Source: Ophiura sarsii (Eukaryota > Echinodermata > Ophiuroidea > Amphilepidida > Ophiuridae). Taken from it: 64,000 nucleotides of DNA. This document shows positions 24,901 through 36,900 of the stretch, piece by piece. Made by a program: the position numbers and the translations under genes. Position 1 is the stretch's first letter. Every line of letters begins with the position of its first letter. The notes below the pieces were generated by a model. That model was not told where the DNA came from. It did no database searches and saw nothing but the letters and a program-made list of their open reading frames with translations. The DNA is taken from contig CM069456.1 of the NCBI GenBank assembly GCA_035610835.1, forward strand, positions 31,603,359 to 31,667,358, in the 5' to 3' direction.

Positions 24901-27900
24901 TGACTGCCGCATGGAAAGTGTGAAGTGCAATTCACATGATATGCTGTTATAATTTGTTTCATTAAATGAATTTTATTATATAGTCATCTTGTTATTGAAA
25001 AGTAGATTCTTATAATGCATTGATATATGTACTCATGCAATCAGAGACCAGTTCCAGTATTTCCAGCATCAGCTTTTCACTGGGTAGATGTTGCAGGTCC
25101 CATTGAGAGAAAATTCTGGTATGCTAAAGCCCCTCTTTTTGCTTATCGTTGTTTTTGTTATTTTACAGAATGATCGCTATATTGAGGTATCTGACCTGTT
25201 ATTAGATGCCCAAAGAATCGCCACGGCAGCCAAGAGGTCAGGTGATAAGGATGCACAGAGACGGACAGGAAAAAAGATTAGTTTGTATGTCAAAGGTCAG
25301 TATACAGAGGTCACTATATGCTTAGCCACTTGATAGGATGTATCTTAAAATAAATTGAAACAATTATGTTTGTAAATTGCTCCCAAAGAACACCGTGTTC
25401 TACCACAACCTTATATACATCATGTATAAACATAAATTGGTCTTATTATAGTTTATCTTTGATCAAATCAGCATACCTTAGCTGCCACTAAACACATCAT
25501 AATGCTTTTTTTGTATCAATTACTCATATAGAAATGGATGAGTTGGAGGCGCACCCTCTCTTTGAAAAGCAAACAAAGTTTGATTGCTTGAAGGTGGTAC
25601 CATATGCTTTTTTCTAATCAATCTACCAAAATGCCACCAATGACATTATATTAGTGCTATTTTGCCATTTTCTTGTATAATTTACCCAAATATAGAAATG
25701 GACGAGTTGGAGACACACCCTCTCTTTGAAAAGCAAACTAAGCTGGACTGCTCAAAACAAAGAGCTGAAATGGAAGCTTTAAACAAGGATCAATCTACTG
25801 AGGGCGCTGTTTCTAGTAAACCAATTGCAGCACAGTCCAAGAATGAGGTCGATGAGCAGGATGAGGGAGCAGAGGGCGGTTTTGCATTGTTTGATGCGGC
25901 GGAGGCGGAAGCAAGCAAATTAGATGACCTGAAGAAAGAAGAAAGTAAGTACAGAATCTGCCTGCCCCACTAACCTTCTTGATTGAGCTCAAACTGCTCA
26001 CAAAATGATCCCACAGATGTCATAATGGACTACTGTAAAACACTATATTTTTTGCGGATACTTTAGTTCGCGAATTGAAGATACTGCTATTTTAGCGGGC
26101 ATTTAATTTCACGAATCTGGACATTTTACTGTTAATTTCAATGCAAAATTGTCAGTTTTACGGTATTTAATTTCACAAATCAACATCCCTCGCAAAATTC
26201 GCGAAATTAAATCCCTCACAAAATTAAGTGGTTTTACAGCTCTTTACATGGACCACCATTAGCAGGTACAGCATCAAACTGGAATCAGCTTAAATGAGAG
26301 TGTTGCATACATCGTCTCATTGCAGACCAGTCATATTATGTGGTGAAAGTTGAACTAGTTACATCAAGTTAGGGAATAATCAGGGAATAGTCCCATATAT
26401 TATGCAGGGGTGTGATTTTTTTGGGGTAAAGTTTTTTTATTTTTTTCTTCTTTACAAAATAGGTAAAATATATCTTGTATGTGAATTTTGGTACCCAGAA
26501 AAGTTATTCTGAGGTTCAAAATTAAATATTAAGGCAAGCCGTGAGGTCAGGATCTTCCGAAATTTTTTGAAACCTCAATCAATCCCCTGATTATTGTACC
26601 AGTTCGAGGCGCTCTCCACGGAACAGTGTATGGCTATTTAAATAGCTGCCGGACAATCCTTAACCCGTAACCCTAACTCTCACTATTAACCCAACCCAAA
26701 CTAATAGAATTCATTGTGGCATTAATATTCTTTCCAGAAAAAAAGGCCAATTTAAAAATAGCATATTTGGGTCAAAATGATTAAATCATTTTAAAGCAAA
26801 TTACCTTTAATTTGCCTTATTAAATGTTCTTTTCAACAGAATATTGTGCATTCTTTGTTGATATTTCATTCTTGACTTTTTTGCACTTCCCTTTAAATAT
26901 ACACTGTGCCGTTGTTGTTTGTGTCTATACCTAAGCAGACGACAAACAGCGCTACAGCGCCATCAAGATATGATCACGCAAAAGTTAAAGTTCCCAGATG
27001 CCAATCGGCAAATTGATTTGCACATCCCTGGTCTCATCCCAACAACAGGTGACACATAGGTTAGAGACAGGATAATAACAGAAGAACTAAACACCAAAAT
27101 GATCTGAAATTGCCTTACAGAATCTAAACCGAAAGCCAAGAAATCTAACGAGCCTCTAGACATCAGGTGTTTTGAGTACACACAGAAGACGTGGACGGGT
27201 AAATCCCCCAAGCAGTTCCTGATTGACTGGTGTCGTAAGAACATACCTAAGTCAAACCCACCCAAATATGATAAGGTTGGCATGGGTGGTAGCAAATGGA
27301 AATGCAGGTTTGTGAAATGAGGAAAATAATATACGAAAATGTTGCGCTGCATGCTCTTTACAACACACTCTAAAAGTAATGAAAGTCAGAGCTTATATAT
27401 GTCTTTTTTCAATTAAAACAAAAATACCAAAATACATAGTTAATAGTAGTTAATATGTGACCTGGCACGACAAAATGAGCGTAAAGTCGCTGGGGCTGAT
27501 TTTGAGTTATGGCCTGAAATAGTTGATTTGACAAGGGGAGGTCAAAAATGAGATATTTTCATTTTCGGAAAGATAAACTATTTATGTATCACATTCCGAA
27601 GTATTAAGAAAATATTTTGGGTCTAAATATGTTTTTTGAATAATTTTAGAGAGGGCATTTTATTTTTACATCTCAAGAAATGAACGCAAAGAGAGGCATA
27701 ATGTCTTGAAATAATGTCTCAAAATTACCTGGTTGACATCATCATTTCCACGGGTTTAAAATAGTATACAAATATTTAATGATCATGAGGGAAATGGTGC
27801 AAACTATTGGCCCCGAGGTGACTGGAGGCCGTGGGCCTACTATTTTCCCGAGACCGGAGGTCGAGGGAAAATAGTAGGCCCACGGCCTCCAGTCACCGAG

Positions 27901-30900
27901 GGGCCAATAGTTTGCACGGCATTTCCCGAATAAAGATCATTAAATATTTGTTTTATATAACGCATGAAAATATTTCTGTCATTTTACACATTTTCATCAA
28001 CCATCAGTGATAGTGATACGGTACTCACTAATTTAGCAGAGTTGAGCTTCCCATCAGTCCGAAATCATTAGTTCGCCAAGCTCATAAAACAATCCAAAAC
28101 AAATTGATTCCTCGTCAAAAAGTCTTTATCGTGTAATTATTCCACGCAAAACAGTTCAAGTTCAAATAATTCAAATGATGTAGTCCTGCGGTGGGTCAAG
28201 CCAAGCTGCTTGACCTATCCTAGGCCCGAGCCTAGGCCGCTAGGCTAGGTTATAATCAGTCCGAACACGAAATGTAGGCTTTTATTTTAAATAGCGAAAA
28301 TGTCGACACAAGTAATTCAAATCCTAATTGATCCATTCTGTCTAGAAAAGTTACACAAAACTGTACTATAAATACATGTATAATAGGCATACAGTGCAAC
28401 CGGGAGCGCAGCAACAGCTGCAGACGACGCGTTTTGTTTACTTTCTCACGTCTCACGAAATGAAGGTAGGGATGGGCGCGGCGTGGGGCGTGGGCGAGTC
28501 GGGGGAAAAGTGGGCGACTGCCAGGTCCAAAAGCTCCCATCAAAATGTACTATTGACCGCCAGGTCCAAAAGCTCCCATCAAAATGTACTATTGACCGCT
28601 TGACCCGTTATTTGGGTGAAAAGGTGAAACTATTTTATGTCACGTGATGCAGTTTCCACCAATAAAATGACAGGAATATTTTCATGCGTTATATAATATC
28701 CCCTATGGTAAATTTGGTATGGTCTTAAAGGTCAGAGCTTTCCAAAGCTATTAATAGTTGTTTGAACCCTGTAAATTCCCAAATGAACCAATGACAGGCC
28801 GGTTAATAAAAAGTATTTGGCATAAACAATATTTTGATTAAGTTATGACAGAATATTTTGGAGAGCCGTGTGATGATAAGTTTCACTGACTTTGAAGGCC
28901 TTTTTCCCCAATTCAATAATTCAGCGGTGATTAACTTCAATTTATCATAATTTCACTTTGGATGGCCTATTATAACAACTTTGGTGTCATTTTAAACCTG
29001 AGGACATCTACTCATTGAAAATGGGGAAGAAAAAAAAAAATAAAAAAAAAAATAATAATAATAATTTTATTTATTTTTTAAAAAAAATAAATATTTTTGC
29101 GACTCTACTCTCATTTTGTGTTGCCAGGTCACATATTAGCGATATGTTGGCCTATAAGCATGATTCAAGCAGCACCTATGACTAGCGAAACTCAATTAAA
29201 TTGATGCGAGGTAAAGGATACTAGTGGAGTAAGTGAATTGATTACCAAAAGTGTTCAATCAACAAGTCCGTAGGTCTTTTATCACAACCAAATATTTCAT
29301 CATTAAATGTGATGAATTACCATCTGGGAAGTTTGAGCTATTATGTTGTATACCCTACCATCAACAATAAAAATGATAGGGTATTCTGTTGTATACCCTA
29401 CCATTTTTATTGTTAATGCTTGTGGAGGTGTGGAGGTTTTTGAGACATTCTTTAAAACCATCATAGGTAATATGGTGATAATTCCCAAGTTTCGCTTCTT
29501 TTAACCTAAAATCAATTCAAAAAGCTTCGCTCCCTTTTGTATTCTGCATATATTTTGAATTCCACTTTTCAAATGTATTCAGTGGTTTCTTAAATTGTTC
29601 TTAATTATTTCCTTTATTTTCCTATTGGCCCTTCAGGGTAACCGTAGACAAGAAGAAAGAGGACCCATTGATTGTTTGCCCGGACATAGTGACAGAAAAC
29701 ACCATGGAAGCACAGCACTTGGGTAGTGTATTAGCTCTATGGCATCTATGTAGAGGACAGGTAAGTCAAAATTAGGTCAAAGGTCAACTAGGTTAAATAA
29801 GTCAATGGAGGTCATTAGAAGACACCATTGATTGTGTGTGTCCAGACATAGTAACTGGAAACAGTATGGAGGTACAGTACTTTGTGTAGTGCATTAGCCT
29901 TATGACATCTGTGTAGAGGAACATGTCAATATACATAAATTAAGTATTTTACTAGAAGATCTATCTTCTATATCGCTCTGCATCACATTGAGAATTCTGC
30001 AAGAAGATTGCTTCCTTCCTGGTGGGTACTCAGATATTTTTTTGGTAGGGATGTGCCACCAGCAAAATTGACTCAAACATTTACCAATTTTTGGCAAAAA
30101 AAGGGACCCATATATTTACCAGAAACCCATAATTTTCCAACGTATATGACAGATTTGGCTAATTTGTGTGTTAAAAACAGCGCATTTAAGGATTTTAGAC
30201 CCATAAATTTACCAAAAATGGCTATGAAAAGGGGTCATTAATTTACCAGAGGGGTGAAACATGGGACCCTATTTGGCGGCACATCCCCGTGACCTCATAT
30301 CCACTAATTACCCCCCCCCCCGCCCCCGGGCTTCCTTACCCATTAAATGCAGGTGTAGATAAATTCAGGTGTTAAATTTGTCACAAATTGAAAGATTCTA
30401 AATGGATCCGGCAAATTTATTAATTCAGATTCTACACATTTTAGTACGAAACATTGAATAGAATATTCAGATTTGTGCAATTTTGTGAATCTTTACTAAA
30501 ATGGATTCTTAGCTTCTTTCACAAAGTCTTACACTATAAAATTCAACCAAGAGAACAAATTCTTACACTGATAAAATTCAACCAAGAGATTGTAAAATAT
30601 TCAAACATCTTAAAGGCCTTTACTCTATAAAATAAATTTGTTAACAAAACAAACATATAAAGCTCCTTTATTTACATTTTATTTTGTTTCTTCCATTAAT
30701 TCATTTCAGTCCATTCATCAGTTGCTGCCTCCCCCATACAGAGATGTGTGGTTAGAGTGGAAAGATGCAGAGACAAAAGAGAAAGAAGCTACTAAATCTA
30801 AACAAAATAAGGTACAGTCTGAATCTTTTTTTAAATTTTATTTTTATTTATTGTTTTACAGATGTTTCATACAGTTATAAATACAGCAATACAGCAACGT

Positions 30901-33900
30901 GTACAGATATTTCATACAGTTATAATACAGCAATGCCCTACACAGATTCTTATTACAATGTCATTTTTTTAACTACGAGATCGCATAGTTTTTGTTAAAT
31001 CTTTCACTGTTCCCATTTTTTATGAAAATGTATTTTACGATATCATAATATATCTTTACCTTTTTCCTGAATAAGGGGAATGATGGTTGACCTTCCTCCA
31101 TTTTTGTCTTATACAGTACAGCTCGAAATAGAATGTACAACGACATTGCACTGACATTGCAATGACATTGCAATGACATTACACAATGCCTTGCGATGTA
31201 ATTCGATTATTGCACTGAAATTGAAATGTCATTGCAATGATAGTGCACTGACATTGCACTGATGTGTGTTGATATTGTACATTCTATTTCGAGCTGTACT
31301 GTAATATAGAAACAGCATAATAAGATTATTAGGTTTAGAGCACTCATCTTGAGGTTATGAATACCAAAAAGCTGAATCTGCTTATCCAAAATGATAAGTA
31401 AGGTTCACCTCTTCTTTGATCCATTTTATAACATTTTCCCAAAGGTTTAAAGTATTTGGGCACTCACAGAATATATGCACTATCGTTTCCCTTTTATCTT
31501 CACAAAAGGTGCATACATTTTAAGCTTTCTTCCCTACAGTCTAAATCTTGATCAATACTGCTGAAACAAGTAGGGAAAGACAAATGCTGCAACAGATATT
31601 AGTGAAACCAGAAGCAAGAGCCGCTTTTACAAGAAGTGTCTCCTGGTTCATGGGTATATTGAATGAAGCAAACACTTAAACATTTGATATTAACTGTAAG
31701 GAATGGAATGATATAATCTTGATTCCTGGTAAATATATTTTGCACTTTGTAACAAAAATTTCTGGTAGGAAACTTCCTTTTTTTCTGGATCAAACACGAT
31801 CCACTGTGGAAGACAACAGATTTGTTGTCGAAACCTGTATGGAAAAAAGTTAGTTTCCTACTTGGAGATTGAAACTATTCCAATATTTTGTACTTTTGTT
31901 AAAATTATTGTCACCTACCTGTCAATGCACTTTGGACATACTTTGATGATCATTCACCCCTTTTTTGACGCCATTTAATTTGTCATTCATACTGCATTTA
32001 GGTTTGTCGTACTGCGTTTAGACTGCGTACTGCGTTTAGACTGCTTACTGCGTTTAGACTGCGTTTAGACTGCGTACTGAGTTTAGACTCCGTACTGCGT
32101 TTAGGTTTGTCGGGTCGAAACTTTCCAATCCTGTCATTAAAGAGATTAGTAAAATCTCATTGCTGTGTATTTCACGATCTGGAATGCTCGAAACGAGCCC
32201 CAATGGGACACAGCTCCATGTCTAAAAGTATAACCCAAGAACCTTCACGCAGTACGCAATGGCTTCGGGTCTCCGCCATACCTGATTCAAATCTTAAATT
32301 ATTTATAATGTTGATGTTTGTCCTGTCCTGTCTTTCCCTGCCTGTATGTTGGTCGGTCAGTGCTGGTCATTGACGGGCCAACATCGTGTCCTGGGTTTTA
32401 TGTACATTCTTTTTTATCAATATTACTGTATTTTTAATGATTGAGAATAAAGAATGATGAAATATATTGTCATATAACATGAAATACTTTGTTCCGTTTT
32501 CAGCCACGGGATCAGTTCATCAGTCAGCTATTCCGTCAGCTGAAAGTACAGCAATCCGATGAGGGCGATGTAACACAGGAGGCCAATGAGAAAGACCAAT
32601 CAGATGAGGACATGGAAGACACATGGGAAAAATTTGCTGATGACGATAATGAGGATATCAGTTGGGATGGGGATACCAAGGAACAAGAGGTGGAGGTAGG
32701 CTTTTAGAATACAATTTTGATACAATTAAAAATGATGCTCTCTTCCTTTTTCTGAATGCAAAAATTGTCTTAGGGGTGTCAGTCATTGTAAGGGTAAGAA
32801 TTTCTATCGCCTCTACAATAAAGAATCTTAAAAGATTATGTATGAAAAATTGTTCTCTATATCATCATGTGTAAAAAAAAAAAGGTTAGAGAAATATTTA
32901 GGGTTCTTGTATATTGTAGGAGGGGTTTTGACTGTCAGCAGGCAATTTGATTGGCACTATATATTATGAGAGAATGGTGTATAGTTTGGGGCGGGGCCTA
33001 ATTCATTCAAATAATAATACCTTCAGTGTGTATGATCATTGCGTTAGCGTGCCCTACACAAAGTCGCTGGTGTATGCGTTGTGTGTATAATACAGTGTTG
33101 CCATGTACATGTGTGCTAAAGAACGCAATTAATTTGAAGCAGGAAGTTGGTAAACAGCTCGCTGGATTCGTCGATTTTACAAAGGGGGAAATTTGTTGTT
33201 GTTTGATTAAAATAAATCTAACAAACTACATTATTTTATGATAAAAGATCGAAATAACCAATAAATTAATTAAGAATGAGAATAAAATATAGTTCTTAGC
33301 TGTTTTGCTATAAACGATGGTCTTATAATGTAAAGGCTGTACCATATTTGTGACCCGTCACATCAAAATGGACATGTTGGAGGCCCAACTCAATTCTGAG
33401 TTATTAGTATGACTTGAAAGAATACATTTTAAGCTTCTTTGAAATGATACCATGGTTGAAGGTAATCAGACTTTGTAATCACAAGATATGAATTGAAGAA
33501 GCTTATTTTTTTCTATTATTTTCTTTATATTTCTCCAAATATATTGGTATCTATCTCAAAACTGTGTTTGCTGACAACATGTCCTTTTTTATGTGACTGG
33601 TCACATGTGGCGTAGTGTATGGCCGCTTGCAGCGACCACACACGACTCCAAATTTGGTACAGCCTATACATTATAAGACCATCGTATATAGCAAAACAGC
33701 TAAGAACTATATTTCATTCTCTAAATATTTTAGTATATTTGTAGATTCTGTAAGTTCATTCATTCATTTATTTTATATAAATATAGGCCTCCGGCCCTTT
33801 ATACCACATGATACAAAAATTATAAACAAGAATACATATTAAATATAAACAATCTATATTTTACTCAGATGATGGGAGATTATCACCCCAATCGATCTAT

Positions 33901-36900
33901 AATACAAGATAATCTGTGAAATGATACGAACCCATTCTGTGAGTTATTAATGCACAATGATGGTCGGGAACCATCAGAAAATCTATTGGCGCATAACGGC
34001 ACTGGTCTTCATTGAAAGGTGGCCGATTGACTGAATGATCTTTGTTCTGGTTGGCTTACAGAGTTGCAATTTGATTAGCAGATTGATCTAAACTTTGATT
34101 GGTTATTACTTCTATAATTTTTCTGACCCCTGTATGTATCTCTTTCAGATTCCTGCTTCCAAGGACGCTAGTAGGAGACACACTGTCAGTGGGCACGTCT
34201 TGACAACAATATTTGAAAAGAGAAGAGTGAGTAACTAAAGATAAAAAATATGGTGGAAGGGTAATAATGGAATTATGGAATATTAGGTATATTATTATAC
34301 TTTTTCTAGTAAATACATGTAGAATAAATATGTAATACCCGTCATAGTATACGTTTTATGGAATAATAATAATGTGTAATCATAAAGGGTGTGGAGGGAA
34401 TCCCAAAATTATGCCATACATGTGATTGTTAATATAGCAAAACTGTTCACTAAGGTTTTTTTTGCAGAATTGTGAATACATTATGACAGTTCAAAGGCTT
34501 GGCCATTTGATTCAAATCGTTAACATTGTGTGTATCAATCCATTCAGTAATGTGTGTTCTTTTGGTGTTACAACTCGTTAGACTTGTGCATTATTAACTT
34601 GAAAATATTTAAATACGGAACCAACAATAATAATAAAATACATATTTATACTACTTATTTACAAATTATAAAGGGATGAACGGAGCATTGCTGTGGATCA
34701 AACGATATTAAGTGGTTAACAGCACTGCACAGCTGCAACACTGTTGATTTCCGTGAAATCGGTTGAATGTTTTTCTGACATACCCCTCGTTGACCATGCG
34801 TAATTGGAAAACCGATTGTGACATTTGATTTTTATGTCATAAATAAACAGATTTTACTGTTTTCAGAATGTTCAAACACGATTGTAATCTGTTGTGTAAA
34901 AGTTGAAATAGAGCTGCTTCAAAATAAGTGGCAGGTTTTCTGAAACACCCTGTAGTACTACTATTTTCACATATTGAACCATTTGATCTGCCGTCACTTA
35001 GACTTTCTTTGACTTTTTTATAATTATTTTTATAAAAACAGTATCCTCACAGAAACAAATATTTCATAATGTTAAGATACTCACTGGTTATTCTTGCAGA
35101 TAAGCAGTTTGCAGTCAGCTTTTGCATTTTATTTTATTATTAATTATTATTCTAGAATACTCACGCCTACGCCGACATGTTCAAGACACGCCAAACGTTG
35201 CCGGTATTTCAGCATAAGCAGTTCATATTAGACAAGATCCGGGATGAGCCAAGTGTGATCATCGCCGGTGAGACAGGTAGCGGTAAAAGTACACAGATAC
35301 CACAGTTTCTATTGGAGGTAAGGCATCAGCAGTATGCAAATGTGAGTTTTTGACCACAGTGTGCATCTGTTTCAGCATAAGCAGTTCATATTATCGGATA
35401 AGTTCTCGCTCCACAAATTCAAAGGTTGTGGGTTCGAGTCCCGTTGTGGCCAGAGTGTTATGTCCTTCGGCAAGGCGCTTTACCGCACTTGTCTCTCTTC
35501 ACCCAGGTGCATAAATGGGTACCGGAATTAATTCATGTTGGGAAGGTAAAACAGACTCGCTGCGGGGGAGGAGTGGCAAACCCCCACAGCAAACATTACA
35601 TGGTGGAGTCTGGCCCAAACGCCAAGGAACGAGAGATGGGCACGCTACTGCGCGCACGAGCATAGCTCGGCACGACACTTTACTTCTTTTTTATAGTTCA
35701 TATTGGACAAGATCTGTGATGAACCTCAAGTTAAATCAGTTCCAAATTGGCGAGAAATATTTGTTTTTTTTATCTCTCCGCGCACAAAAGTAATCCAAGC
35801 ATATGTGCTTAATCATCGCCTAATGCACACGGTTTGGGCCGCACACTTGCATCAGACATATGATGGATATTGCGCTTGTTGCCTTCATGTACGCCCGCGT
35901 CCTTCTGTATTCATTCGCTGCTGTTAGGAGGCTTCGTTAATTTAGATGAAATGAAATTTAAATTAAATGTTGCTACTAGCCATTTGCAACCCAATTTTTT
36001 TTTACTTGTACATATTCTAATTATCTTAATGCATATTCATGAATTTCTGGTGCCAATTGATTCAATCGTCTGATGATTTACAATTTGCTATAATCCTTTA
36101 CCACAGGATCTACTGTTATCTGGTCGGGCTGGCAACTCCAATATTATATGTACGGAACCACGTAGGATATCAGCTATAAGTCTGGCCAAGAGGGTCTCGC
36201 AGGAGATGGCTGAGAGAAATGGACCAGGATCACAGGTAGATAACACAAACACACAAACTCAAAAACTGTGTCTTATTCATTATATTGGATCACTTGCTAT
36301 CAGGTCGTGCAGGTAACTCCAATCTAATATGCACTGACTAACATAGGATATCTGCCACCAGTCATGCCAAGAGGGTGTTGCGGGAGATAGTTTGGAAACA
36401 CGGTCATGAGGCAAAGATCACATAATTGTTTTGATCACAGGCCGAGCACTAACGGACTTTGACCATGGTCACTGTGGTATTTGGCATATTTTAAAATAAA
36501 TTTTGTCGTCAAGGTGAACGGCACACAGCGTCTCATTTTAACAATTTAATGCAAGGTGTTAACGCACATACGGGCACCAGATGCGTCTCTTTTTGATTGC
36601 GTGCATCTGTTGCGTTGCAGAATATTTGCAATTTGACGTATCTCTCATCCAGACACAAAACGCATAATGCAGCGTAGTTACATGCGGAAGGGCTTGCTTT
36701 GCATTTTTAATTAGTGTGGAATGTCACAATACAAACTTGCGTCGGGTTTTGGATTTGGGGGCCAATGCAACTTCTAGACCTTTAATTTATTCTTATTCTT
36801 CTTTCTTTGTAGGATTCCATGGTTGGCTACCAGATTAGAATGGAAAATAGGAGTACAAGAACTACAAGATTATTGTATTGCACAACAGGGGTGTTATTAC

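Larger units (their letters stand above)
27456..29133. mobile_element. 1.68 kb TIR element with TGTGACC ends
   Basis: TGTGACCTGGCACGACAAAA and the complement of TTTTGTGTTGCCAGGTCACA form ~35 bp TIRs flanked by TA, as for Tc1/mariner. A large palindrome (27770-27949) and a second inverted pair ATAACGCATGAAAATATT (27958, 28672) show nested insertion. No transposase frame. Confidence 0.75.

Noticed and set aside
32107..32373. 88-codon ORF as a separate intronic gene
   Set aside because: No recognisable domain, no splice or promoter context, and it adjoins a minisatellite and a retroposon-like tail.
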